Notes under the pieces: model-generated
Seen by the model: only the letters and a program-made list of their open reading frames with translations
Told to the model about the DNA's origin: nothing
Databases searched by the model: none
Assembly (NCBI RefSeq): GCF_007754155.1
Contig: NZ_CP037423.1
Location: 4,990,865-5,054,864, forward strand
Reading direction: 5' to 3'
Length of the DNA stretch: 64,000 bases
DNA from: Stieleria neptunia
GTDB lineage: Bacteria; Planctomycetota; Planctomycetia; Pirellulales; Pirellulaceae
Shown: one piece after another, positions 51,361 to 59,388 of the stretch
Position numbering within the stretch: position 1 is the stretch's first letter
How the letters are laid out: every line of letters starts with the position of its first letter
Position numbers and translations under genes: made by a program

Positions 51361-52623
51361 ATGCATTCAAACATGACGCGCCGCCAACTGCTGCAAAAGC
51401 TTACCTTTGCAGCGTCTGTGGGCATGGCATCAAACTTGATGAGCGGAAGGCCCGGCATGGCGGCCGATGAAACGAATGAAGCGGGCGCGTACGCGGAAGG
51501 CCTGCTGCCGTCCGGTGTGCGCTCGCGATTTGTCAACGGCGTCAACGGCCTGCGCATGCATGTGCTTGAAGCCGGTTACGAAGGGCGCAACCGACCCGGC
51601 GTCCTGCTGCTCCACGGCTTTCCGGAGCTGGCCTACAGTTGGCGCAACGTGATGGTGCCGTTAGCAGAGGCGGGATTTCACGTTTTCGCCCCGGATCAGC
51701 GCGGCTACGGTCGCACAACCGGTTGGGATGACGACTATGACGGTGATCTTGCCTCATTTCGGCGCCTGAACATTGTTCGGGATGCTCTCGGATTGGTTTT
51801 CGCACTTGGACATCAGTCGGTTGCGACAGTGGTGGGGCACGACTTCGGCTCGCCGATTGCTGCTTGGTGCGCCGTGATCCGTCCAGATGTATTCCAGTCG
51901 GTCGCACTCATGAGTGCTCCGTTTAGCGGGACTCCATCTCTACCATCTGGCACGGCTAATGATCCAACACAACCAGTGGCATCATCCGGTCCGAGCCTTT
52001 TCGACCAACTGGCGGCGCTACGGCGTCCTCGCAAGCATTACCAGCGATACTACACAACGCGCGGTGCAGACAAAAACATGCGCAATGCTCCGCAAGGTAT
52101 CCATGCGTTCCTGCGCGCCTACTACCACTACAAGAGTGCGGACTGGGCGGGCAACCGGCCCTTCCGACTTGAAGCGCGGACAGCCACTGAGATGGCCAAG
52201 ATGCCTACCTATTACATCATGGACCTGGCAGACGGTATGGCGGAAACTGTGGCCAAGCACATGCCTTCAGCGAAGGAGATTGCGGCGAACAGTTGGCTGC
52301 CAGACGCGGAGCTACGGGTCTACAGCGAGGAGTTTGCGCGCACCGGTTTCCAAGGCGGTCTGAACTGGTATCGGTCTGGCAGTATCGGCGCCGCTGAGCA
52401 GCAGCTCTTCGCCGGTCGCACGATCGACCAGCCGTCGATCTTCATCTCGGGTGCCAGCGACTGGGGCAGCTATCAAAGTCCCGGCGCTCTAGAGAGAATG
52501 CAGGACACTGCCTGTACCGACATGCGCGGTGCATACATGGTTGAGGGTGCTGGGCATTGGGTGCAGCAGGAGCAGCCCGAGCAAACCGGTCGTTTGTTGA
52601 TCGACTTCCTCGGCGCGTTGTAG
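51361..52623 (+). CDS. Exported alpha/beta hydrolase (epoxide hydrolase/dehalogenase-like)
   Basis: 420 aa from the ATG at 51361, or 416 from the ATG at 51373; both put a Tat-like signal TRRQLLQKLTFAASVGMA first. The core shows the oxyanion motif HGFPE (85-89), APDQRGYGRT, and the nucleophile elbow VVGHDFGSP where Asp 161 takes the place of Ser, as in epoxide hydrolases and haloalkane dehalogenases. The catalytic His is probably in GAGHWVQQEQPEQ near the C-terminus. Substrate unknown. No carbohydrate link is evident, so it may be unrelated to its neighbours. Confidence 0.82.
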   Translation: MHSNMTRRQLLQKLTFAASVGMASNLMSGRPGMAADETNEAGAYAEGLLPSGVRSRFVNGVNGLRMHVLEAGYEGRNRPGVLLLHGFPELAYSWRNVMVPLAEAGFHVFAPDQRGYGRTTGWDDDYDGDLASFRRLNIVRDALGLVFALGHQSVATVVGHDFGSPIAAWCAVIRPDVFQSVALMSAPFSGTPSLPSGTANDPTQPVASSGPSLFDQLAALRRPRKHYQRYYTTRGADKNMRNAPQGIHAFLRAYYHYKSADWAGNRPFRLEARTATEMAKMPTYYIMDLADGMAETVAKHMPSAKEIAANSWLPDAELRVYSEEFARTGFQGGLNWYRSGSIGAAEQQLFAGRTIDQPSIFISGASDWGSYQSPGALERMQDTACTDMRGAYMVEGAGHWVQQEQPEQTGRLLIDFLGAL

Positions 52624-52750
52624 CTTGGTTTCACTCCCACGAACGACGAAACTTCCAGCTCCCGACCACCACCAGCAATGGTTGCCGAGCTGCGGCACTT
52701 CGCTCCTTGATCCGGCCTACGAATAGATATTCTCGAACTGCTACAAAGAG

Positions 52751-52786
52751 GCGGCAGGATCTAGGCTGGCGCGAACTATAGCAGTA
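52751..52786 (+). promoter_or_regulatory. 36-bp conserved upstream box, copy 2
   Basis: Blocks GCGGCAGGATC, GGCTGGCGC and AACTATAGCAGTA. It ends 53 bases before the sulfatase start at 52840. Flanking bases show no similarity to the other copies, so only the box is conserved. Confidence 0.6.
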
Positions 52787-52839
52787 GGGATGGACTGATA
52801 AAAGCGTCTCCCATTGATCATCTATCCAAATCCAAACCT

Positions 52840-54414
52840 ATGAACTTGCAAGAACATACGAGACCACTCTTCCAGGCATTCGTCGTAACAGTGGCGTTTC
52901 TTTCATTGGGTGTTGCTGCCGAAGCCGATGACAAACGCCCGAATATCCTGGTCATTCTGACTGATGATCAACGCTACGACGCGATGGGATTCGTGGGCCA
53001 TCCATTTCTCAAGACTCCTCATATCGATCGGATCGCCAGGGAGGGAGCTCATCTGAAGAACGCCTTCGTCACCACTTCGCTTTGCTCGCCCAGCCGGGCG
53101 TCAATTCTGACCGGACTCTATGCTCACAATCACCGGGTAGTCGACAACTACAATCCGATTCCGAAGGGGCTGCGGTACTTTCCCGAGTATCTGCAGGAAG
53201 CCGGTTACGAGACGGCCTTCATCGGAAAGTGGCACATGGGCGGAATGATTGATCACGTTCAGCCGGGCTTCGATCATTGGATCAGCTTCAAAGGACAGGG
53301 CGTGTATTTTGGAGATCTCAATGAAGGCAAGGTGAAAGGACGGTATGTCCCCCAGGTCAATCGGGACGGATTCAATGTCAACGGAAAACGTGTTCCCCAG
53401 AAAGGGTATGTCACCGATATCCTTGACCGGTTTAGCCGCGAGTGGCTCGAGGATCGAAAGGGGGATAAGCCATGGATGCTTTACCTGTCCCACAAAGCGG
53501 TTCATGCCGACTTTCTCCCTGCCAACCGCCATGCCTTCTCCTACCAGGATGCTCCTTTCGAGCGTCCCAAGAGTTGGTTTGAAAGTCCTGAAGAGTTCAC
53601 CGATGTTCCACGATGGGTGCAGCATCAACGGAACAGCCGACACGGCGTCGAATTCGCCTACTACACCAACCTGAACATCGAAACCTATTACAAACGTTAC
53701 TGTGAGACGATCCGGGCGATTGACGAGAGCACCGGTCGAATCATGAGCCTGCTTGAGTCCAGGGGCGAATTGGACAATACCCTTATCATCTATCTGGGAG
53801 ATAACGGCTTTCTGTTCGGTGAACATGGATTGATTGACAAACGCTGCGCGTACGAGGCATCAATCCGGATTCCCATGGTGATGAGATGCCCGAAACAGTT
53901 TGATGGCGGCCAGACCATTGACGACGTGGTGGCCAATATTGACGTGGCGCCGACGCTTCTGGACGCCGCGGGGATCGACAAACCGGAGCACATGGATGGT
54001 GAGTCATTCCTTCCGCTGTTGCAGGGCAAAGATGTCGATTGGAGAGACTACCTGTTGTACGAGTATTACTGGGAGCGGAATTATCCTCAGACACCGACGA
54101 TGCATGCCCTCTGCGGAAAACGATACAAGTACATTCGGTATCACGGAGTCTGGGATATTGATGAGCTGTTCGACCTGGAGAAGGACCCCGGGGAAAAACG
54201 CAACCTGATCAATGATCCGGCGCATCAGGAGTTGATCGCGGAATTGAACACGAAGCTGTTTGAAGCATTGCGGGAGACGAACGGAACTGAAATGCCTATT
54301 CTGCAGGACCGGGGAACCAAGTTTCTCCACCGCAAAGACGCGGGAAGCCGGGGCACTGATTTTCCAAATTGGTTCTACCGGCAGCCTGAGGCTTCATGGC
54401 AACCAAGTCAGTAG
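52840..54414 (+). CDS. Secreted sulfatase (S1 formylglycine type)
   Basis: 524 aa with a hydrophobic signal region (AFVVTVAFLSLGVAAEA). The active-site consensus is CSPSRASILTG with Cys 82. The metal-site DD is near residue 42, GKWHMGG near residue 128, and IIYLGDNGFLFGEHG further on. Architecture and motifs resemble the sulfatase at 15768 rather than the CAPTR type at 62087, suggesting a different substrate from the latter. It is the second unit that carries the 36-bp box. Confidence 0.9.
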   Translation: MNLQEHTRPLFQAFVVTVAFLSLGVAAEADDKRPNILVILTDDQRYDAMGFVGHPFLKTPHIDRIAREGAHLKNAFVTTSLCSPSRASILTGLYAHNHRVVDNYNPIPKGLRYFPEYLQEAGYETAFIGKWHMGGMIDHVQPGFDHWISFKGQGVYFGDLNEGKVKGRYVPQVNRDGFNVNGKRVPQKGYVTDILDRFSREWLEDRKGDKPWMLYLSHKAVHADFLPANRHAFSYQDAPFERPKSWFESPEEFTDVPRWVQHQRNSRHGVEFAYYTNLNIETYYKRYCETIRAIDESTGRIMSLLESRGELDNTLIIYLGDNGFLFGEHGLIDKRCAYEASIRIPMVMRCPKQFDGGQTIDDVVANIDVAPTLLDAAGIDKPEHMDGESFLPLLQGKDVDWRDYLLYEYYWERNYPQTPTMHALCGKRYKYIRYHGVWDIDELFDLEKDPGEKRNLINDPAHQELIAELNTKLFEALRETNGTEMPILQDRGTKFLHRKDAGSRGTDFPNWFYRQPEASWQPSQ

Positions 54415-54485
54415 CCGGCATTGAGCTTCGCGGGACGTGCGTGCAAGGCGATTGCACGCCTCTTGCCCAATAACGGGAGAAGACG

Positions 54486-54962
54486 TCAATCGTGATCTGC
54501 CTTCAACGCGAACAGCCGCAAATACCCGATGCCGCTGCTAACGATGGCCGCCAAGCAAATGAGTGTCATGAGGGTACCGGGAATGAAGTTGACGAATCCT
54601 CCGAGGTCCATGAACAGGAAGTAGCCAACATCCGCTAGTCCAGCGACCAAGGCGGCGAGCAGCATTGCGGGTTTCGATCGGCGCCATACGAAAATGGCAC
54701 AGATCGTCGTTACGGCACCGATCCACAGCAGGTTGAATCCATGTTGGTTGATGACAGCACCAGCCGCATCCGGGTATGCCAGTTTCAATGTTTCTGGATC
54801 GACTGCATCGGCGATTCCGCCAATCGCCTCAGGTGTATCCTGGGTGATTGTCATCACCCCTGCTAGTACATGGACGAGACCCCAGATCACCCACAGCACA
54901 GCTGCCAATCGAAGCAGCCAAACGCTCGTCTTTTCAGGTTTGATGTCGACGTGCCGCTTCAC
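54486..54962 (-). CDS. Four-helix membrane protein
   Basis: 158 aa with hydrophobic segments near 16-37, 74-92, 97-116 and 126-146 (VLWVIWGLVHVLAGVM, LLWIGAVTTICAIFVW, MLLAALVAGLADVGYFLF, GTLMTLICLAAIV). No family is recognised with certainty. The start overlaps the DoxX-like gene's stop as ATGA, so it is coupled and co-expressed with it. Expected regulator: the divergent TetR protein. Confidence 0.7.
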   Translation of the reverse strand: MKRHVDIKPEKTSVWLLRLAAVLWVIWGLVHVLAGVMTITQDTPEAIGGIADAVDPETLKLAYPDAAGAVINQHGFNLLWIGAVTTICAIFVWRRSKPAMLLAALVAGLADVGYFLFMDLGGFVNFIPGTLMTLICLAAIVSSGIGYLRLFALKADHD

Positions 54963-55369
54963 GACTGAGTCTCCGGTGTAAGCGCTACTGGTTCGGCGTG
55001 AAAGTGAAGGCGGCGACTGACTGGTCGCAGTGAGTACGAACCAGCGAGCACAGCGAGAAACACCAAGGGAACGATGACTTCCGGGATCGCATGACGGGCA
55101 AACCCATGCGAAGCTGATGCCCCTAGCAGATCAAAGGTGAAACCCGCGTAGGCCCATTCCTTCAGCAGCGGTGTCTTTGGAATCAACAGTGCAATGACGC
55201 CGAGCACCTTTGCGATTCCCAGAATCGACATCAGGTACACGGGATAACCCAGACCCGACATCGATTCTTGCTGCCCCTCGAAGCGGATCAGGTTCAAAAC
55301 ACCTGCCGCGCCCATCGCCAGGCAAAAGAGCCCCGTTAAGAGCCAGTAGCCGATTAGCTTTCCGTTCAT
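54959..55369 (-). CDS. DoxX-like membrane protein
   Basis: 136 aa from the ATG at 55369 (the frame extends to a TTG). Four helices with the DoxX/DoxD-like features: LLTGLFCLAMGAAGVLNL, LGIAKVLGVIALLIP near residues 56-70 and WAYAGFTFDLLGASASH. DoxX-family proteins are small integral membrane proteins of redox or stress contexts, with poorly known chemistry. First gene of the pair repressed or induced by the TetR protein across the intergenic operator. Confidence 0.8.
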   Translation of the reverse strand: MNGKLIGYWLLTGLFCLAMGAAGVLNLIRFEGQQESMSGLGYPVYLMSILGIAKVLGVIALLIPKTPLLKEWAYAGFTFDLLGASASHGFARHAIPEVIVPLVFLAVLAGSYSLRPVSRRLHFHAEPVALTPETQS

Positions 55370-55436
55370 GAATGCGTCTCCCGCTTGCAAAAGTGGACCG
55401 ATCAGTCAACTGACATTTAGACGAGAGGTTAGCAAT

Positions 55437-55454
55437 CTTGACCGTTTGGTCAAG
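55437..55454. promoter_or_regulatory. Palindromic operator for the TetR regulator
   Basis: CTTGACC-GTTT-GGTCAAG is a perfect 7-bp palindrome with a 4-base spacer, in the middle of the divergent gap (55370-55479). It resembles the known operators of LmrA/YxaF-type TetR proteins (GACC-N4-GGTC). Binding by the 55480 product is inferred. Confidence 0.75.
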
Positions 55455-55479
55455 TCGGGCTAGGATTTCTCGAAACTAG

Positions 55480-56088
55480 ATGGCCAGTGATCGACGAAAC
55501 GCTCCATTCATGAACCGACTCTCACGCGACATTTTTGTCGAACGCACTCGAGAATTGTTGACTCGGCAAGGGTGCACTGACGTTAGCCTGTCTACCGTGC
55601 TCAATGCTTGTGACGCCAACAAAGGCTCCCTTTATCACTTCTTCCCCAAGGGGAAGGATGAGCTGGTCGTTGCGGCGATCCAAAGGCAAGCCGGTTTTGC
55701 AATCAGCATGAATCAGGATTTTCTCACTCGGTCGGACTCCACCGCCGAGGCTGTTTTCCATTGCCTTGAATCACTTGCAAAGAAGATGGCGGCTTCAGAC
55801 TTCAACCTGTGCCTGCCGTTTTCCGCCGTTGGAGCAATCTCAGGGGACGCCAGTGAAGAGCTGCGTTCCGCATGCGCCGATACGCTGGCCAAGTTGGAGT
55901 CACTTTTCGCAGAATCGCTCAAGCGGGAGGGGCTTTCGGCGAAGTTAGCGAAGGAGATCGCTTCTCTGATTGTTTCCACCGTGGAGGGGGCCTTGCTGCA
56001 AGCGAGAACTCGCAAGATAGCCACGCCCCTCAAAGTAGCCGCTACAGCACTGCGAAGTGCGATCGAGTTCCATACATCCGCATCTTAG
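55480..56088 (+). CDS. TetR/AcrR-family repressor (LmrA/YxaF-like)
   Basis: 202 aa; an in-frame ATG at codon 11 (55510) is an alternative start. The N-terminal HTH is clear: IFVERTRELLTRQGCTDVSL followed by NKGSLYHFFPKGKDEL. The C-terminal part is the ligand-binding, dimer-forming helical domain seen in the LmrA/YxaF group. It faces the DoxX-like gene with a perfect palindrome between them, so local autoregulation and control of the membrane pair is likely. The effector is unknown. Confidence 0.85.
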   Translation: MASDRRNAPFMNRLSRDIFVERTRELLTRQGCTDVSLSTVLNACDANKGSLYHFFPKGKDELVVAAIQRQAGFAISMNQDFLTRSDSTAEAVFHCLESLAKKMAASDFNLCLPFSAVGAISGDASEELRSACADTLAKLESLFAESLKREGLSAKLAKEIASLIVSTVEGALLQARTRKIATPLKVAATALRSAIEFHTSAS

Positions 56089-56174
56089 GCAACTTCCGGG
56101 ATTGATCAATTCAAATGAGGTGACGGAAGCTGTCAATTCGCGGCGACACAGGCAAAAAAAACTTTTTAAAACGG

Positions 56175-56210
56175 GCGGCAGAATCTGGGCTGGCGCGAAC
56201 TATAGAAGTA
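56175..56210 (+). promoter_or_regulatory. 36-bp conserved upstream box, copy 3 (before the sigma gene)
   Basis: Blocks GCGGCAGAATC, GGCTGGCGC and AACTATAGAAGTA, with the last base being the A of the sigma ATG. A copy directly before the sigma factor itself is what positive autoregulation would look like. Confidence 0.6.
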
Positions 56211-56767
56211 TGAACCTGGAATCCAACGGCCCCGAACCACAACATTCCGTATCCGAAGCGGATTTTGTGCGTCTGTTCGCTCGGCATGAGCTGGCGTTGC
56301 GGAACTATGCGCGTCTGATGCTGCCCGATTGGAACGGCGTGGATGATGTGCTGCAGGATGCCAGCATCACGATGTGGGAAAACCGGCAGCAGCTTCAGGA
56401 TGAAAGCGGCTTTCTGCCTTGGGGAAAAGTCATCGTTCGTCACAGGTGCTTCAATGCGATCGCAAAGATGCGTCGCGACCGACTGGTCCTCGATAAGAAC
56501 GTCCTCGAATTGATCGCAAGCGAAGAAGAGGCTGAATCCGAGTCTGAAAACCTGGTCAGTATTCAACACTCTTTGGCGGATTGCCTCGGCAAGCTTCCTC
56601 CACAGCGCCGTGAACTAGTACTGGCACCCTATCGCGGGGCAGGCGAAGTGAAAACACTCGCCGAGCAAGCCGGAAAAACGCCCAACTCGCTCTACAAAAT
56701 CATCGGCCGACTTCGTGCAAGACTGTCGCGGTGCGTCGAAGAAAAACTGAGACTGGAGATATCATGA
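56210..56767 (+). CDS. ECF-type sigma factor, planctomycete/verrucomicrobial family
   Basis: 185 aa from the ATG at 56210. Region 2: ADFVRLFARHELALRNYARL, DVLQDASITMWENRQQL, PWGKVIVRHRCFNAIAKMRR. Region 4: LGKLPPQRRELVLAPYRGA, ...LAEQAGKTPNSLYKIIGRLR. This is the Sig-70 family typical of Rhodopirellula and Verrucomicrobia, in which a FecR-like protein follows, as here. It directs RNA polymerase to a specific promoter set, perhaps the 36-bp box. The stop overlaps the FecR-like ATG. Confidence 0.9.
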   Translation: MNLESNGPEPQHSVSEADFVRLFARHELALRNYARLMLPDWNGVDDVLQDASITMWENRQQLQDESGFLPWGKVIVRHRCFNAIAKMRRDRLVLDKNVLELIASEEEAESESENLVSIQHSLADCLGKLPPQRRELVLAPYRGAGEVKTLAEQAGKTPNSLYKIIGRLRARLSRCVEEKLRLEIS

Positions 56768-58206
56768 CCAAGGAAGAGATGAATCCCGAAGAGCGCATCG
56801 ACCAGTACCTACTTGGGCAGGCGACGGCGGAAGACGTCGAAGTTCTGAACGAGCTGCTCGCCAACGATGAGCGACTGCGGAAGCACTATCGCTTCCGAGT
56901 TGCGTTGGAGGGCGGTTATCGAGAGGCTGCGATACGAGGCGAAAGTCTAGTGCCGATGATTGACGTTTCTTCAGCCGAAGCCGAAGCCGAAGCCGAGGCC
57001 AAGCAATCCTCTCGCAAGAGTTTTCTGTACGGTATTGCAGTAGCGGCAGCATCCCTCGCCGCCGTCGCCCTTTTTGCGGTAACGCAGTGGAGTCCCGTTG
57101 ATCGAGAAACGCCATCCTCAATTACCTCCACAGTGGCAGGAATCCCAGTAGCGCGGCTGGTCACTTCGCTTGATGCGAATTGGCGTGACATTGATCCCAC
57201 CCCCGGTGCTTTTCTTGAACAGGGCAGCTTTCGGTTAGATGCCGGAACGGTGGAACTGGAGTTCAACCGAGGCGCCCGAGTCACGCTTCGGGGGCCATCA
57301 AGTTTCGAGCTAAAGAGCACGGACTTGCTGCACGTGTCTTCCGGCAATCTTGTCGCGAGGATTCCAGAGGAAGCGATCGGCTTCACGATCGTGACCGATG
57401 AGGCAGAAGTCGTGGATTTGGGAACGGAGTTTGGGCTTAGGGTTGAAGACGGCGGTCAGACCGAGGTTCATGTCATTGAAGGTCTGGTCGAGATCTTTCC
57501 ACGTGAGGATTCGAGCAATCGTTCCGCAGAGAGTATTCGCATCGAAGAGGGGCAGGCGATTCGATACAAGGTTGGCGATGCCGAAGAAATGGGAACGGAA
57601 AGAATCCCCGTTCGGTCTAGTCGCGGAGTATTGGGAACCACGCAACGGAGTGATCTTGGCCTCACTTTCCTGCAGGGAAATATCCGGTTGAAGGAAATGG
57701 TCTCCGCTGCCGACCTGAAACGTCCAACAAGTTCTTGGATCGAAGTGATTCCCGAGCAAAGCGGTGTTCTGCTCCAGCAAGCGATCCCGGTCACGCTGGT
57801 CGCGCCGGGCAACTATCGTGTCTTCGGTGACTCCGGTCAGGTCATCCCAGCAGGAACGAAAGTCGACAGCTACCTCTTTCATTTCCGTTCGGAACATCCC
57901 TCACCGGTCCAAGGTGTCATCAAGTTTGACCAAGAGATCGTCGGATTGATCTGTGAGGCGGGCCAGCTGGCTGTCAGCGATTCGATTCTCGGACAAGACG
58001 GAATACGGTATCCGGTGGCGAGCAGACAGTATCGCGGCCTGGAGCCGCACATTCGTTCTGAGAAGCTAGACCCAGAAAAGGGCGGAGGCTGGACGGCCGA
58101 TGAAGTGACGGTCTCCCAAGACATGATGACAATTGGCTTGAGCGTCAACGTCAATCCCGGTCTTGGTGTGGATCAATTGAGAGTACTTGTGCGGAGCAAG
58201 GACTAG
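56764..58206 (+). CDS. FecR-like membrane protein, putative anti-sigma/sensor
   Basis: 480 aa. A cytoplasmic N-terminal helical part (ERIDQYLLGQATAEDVEVLN, LRKHYRFRVALEGGYRE, the usual anti-sigma-like zone), an odd EAEAEAEA run near 71-80, one transmembrane helix (86-107) and a periplasmic FecR domain (about 165-260: GTVELEFNRGARVTLRGPSS, VVDLGTEFGLRVEDGG, TEVHVIEGLVEIFPRE). A beta-rich C-terminal domain follows (LLQQAIPVTLVAPGNYRVF). It is coupled to the sigma gene by ATGA. By analogy with FecR it senses a periplasmic signal and controls sigma. No iron or TonB gene is nearby, so the signal is likely to be carbohydrate-related (inference). Confidence 0.82.
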   Translation: MTKEEMNPEERIDQYLLGQATAEDVEVLNELLANDERLRKHYRFRVALEGGYREAAIRGESLVPMIDVSSAEAEAEAEAKQSSRKSFLYGIAVAAASLAAVALFAVTQWSPVDRETPSSITSTVAGIPVARLVTSLDANWRDIDPTPGAFLEQGSFRLDAGTVELEFNRGARVTLRGPSSFELKSTDLLHVSSGNLVARIPEEAIGFTIVTDEAEVVDLGTEFGLRVEDGGQTEVHVIEGLVEIFPREDSSNRSAESIRIEEGQAIRYKVGDAEEMGTERIPVRSSRGVLGTTQRSDLGLTFLQGNIRLKEMVSAADLKRPTSSWIEVIPEQSGVLLQQAIPVTLVAPGNYRVFGDSGQVIPAGTKVDSYLFHFRSEHPSPVQGVIKFDQEIVGLICEAGQLAVSDSILGQDGIRYPVASRQYRGLEPHIRSEKLDPEKGGGWTADEVTVSQDMMTIGLSVNVNPGLGVDQLRVLVRSKD

Positions 58207-58208
58207 TC

Positions 58209-59384
58209 ATGAATGAGCTTCCGCGAAGGGGCTTCCTGCACAGCAGCCTGGCGTTTGGGTGTGGCTTGGCCGCCACGCCATTGCTGAACCCTGCACGCGC
58301 GTCCGAAGTGAAAACGACCCAGGTTGCGCCGAGCGGTTTCTTTACACTTGGTAAGCGCAAAGATCACTGGTGGTTGATTTCACCTCAGGGAGCGCCGTTC
58401 TTCTCGATGGGATTGAACCATATCGATCCAGCGAGTCTGCGCTACCCCGAGAACCTTGGCATTTGGCGTGACAAGTATGGTGGTAGCACGCTGCGGTGGA
58501 TTAAGGAATCTGTCGCACCCAATCTGCAGGCGTGGGGGTTCAACTCCGTCGGTTGGGTGCAGGAGGTAACTGTCAGGCAATGGCGGCATTCGCGAGCCTT
58601 TACCGTCGACGAGTATCGCGCGCTGGACATGCCGTATTGCCATTTGCTTCCTTTCACCGAATCACATCAGTGGGAGCAGCATACGGTTCACTACGATTTC
58701 CGCAGTGAAGACTGGAAGGAATGGGTGGACTACGTGGCGCGCTCGCACTGCGCAGAGCTGGCAGAGGAAAAGAACCTGATCGGCTATTTCTACAGCGACT
58801 GTCCTACATGGATTCACAACCGACCGTACAACCAGTGGCGCGGTCCGATTTTTGATCCTGAACGTCTAAAGACGGAAGCAGGGCGAACAGAACTAAGCGA
58901 TCTGGCAGACGGCTACTACAAGACGATTCATGATGCTATTCGTCGCTACGACAAAAACCACTTGATCTTGGGGGATCGTTACGAGGCAAACGCGCCGATT
59001 GCGATGGAGGTGATCGATGCTGCGAAACCGTATGTCGACGTGTTGTCGTTCCAGGACTTCCGCGATCCTGTGCAGAATCTCGACGAGTGGCACAAGAAGA
59101 CCGGAATGCCTGTGCTGCTGGCCGATGCTGCCAAAATCAAGTGGATGACGAAGCCGGGGGAATTCACTCCCAACGATGGCCGTTGGTACGCGGAAACTCT
59201 GGCGGCCTTGCATCAGAATCCAGGGTGCGTCGGCTTCCATCTGTGTGGGGCGTATCAGCGGAACAAAGGCCGGAGATACGGATTACTCGATGAACAAGAA
59301 AGGCCGGACACAATGAACGTGGATCTGATGAAGGCTGCCAATCAAGAGATCGTTAAGTGGATGGAACAGACTTTTGGAGGGTAG
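58209..59384 (+). CDS. Tat-exported agarase-like glycosidase, tandem copy 1
   Basis: 391 aa starting 2 bases after the FecR stop. Tat-type signal PRRGFLHSSLAFGCGLAATP. The core reads FFTLGKRKDHWWLISPQGAPF, FSMGLNHIDPASLR, APNLQAWGFNSVGWVQEV and later LIGYFYSDCPTWIH, the pattern I know from agarase-like proteins with a TIM-barrel (GH50/GH42-like). The Asp/Glu in YSDCP and VLLADAAK could be catalytic, but I cannot assign a GH family with certainty. The next gene is a close duplicate. Confidence 0.75.
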   Translation: MNELPRRGFLHSSLAFGCGLAATPLLNPARASEVKTTQVAPSGFFTLGKRKDHWWLISPQGAPFFSMGLNHIDPASLRYPENLGIWRDKYGGSTLRWIKESVAPNLQAWGFNSVGWVQEVTVRQWRHSRAFTVDEYRALDMPYCHLLPFTESHQWEQHTVHYDFRSEDWKEWVDYVARSHCAELAEEKNLIGYFYSDCPTWIHNRPYNQWRGPIFDPERLKTEAGRTELSDLADGYYKTIHDAIRRYDKNHLILGDRYEANAPIAMEVIDAAKPYVDVLSFQDFRDPVQNLDEWHKKTGMPVLLADAAKIKWMTKPGEFTPNDGRWYAETLAALHQNPGCVGFHLCGAYQRNKGRRYGLLDEQERPDTMNVDLMKAANQEIVKWMEQTFGG

Positions 59385-59388
59385 TCGA

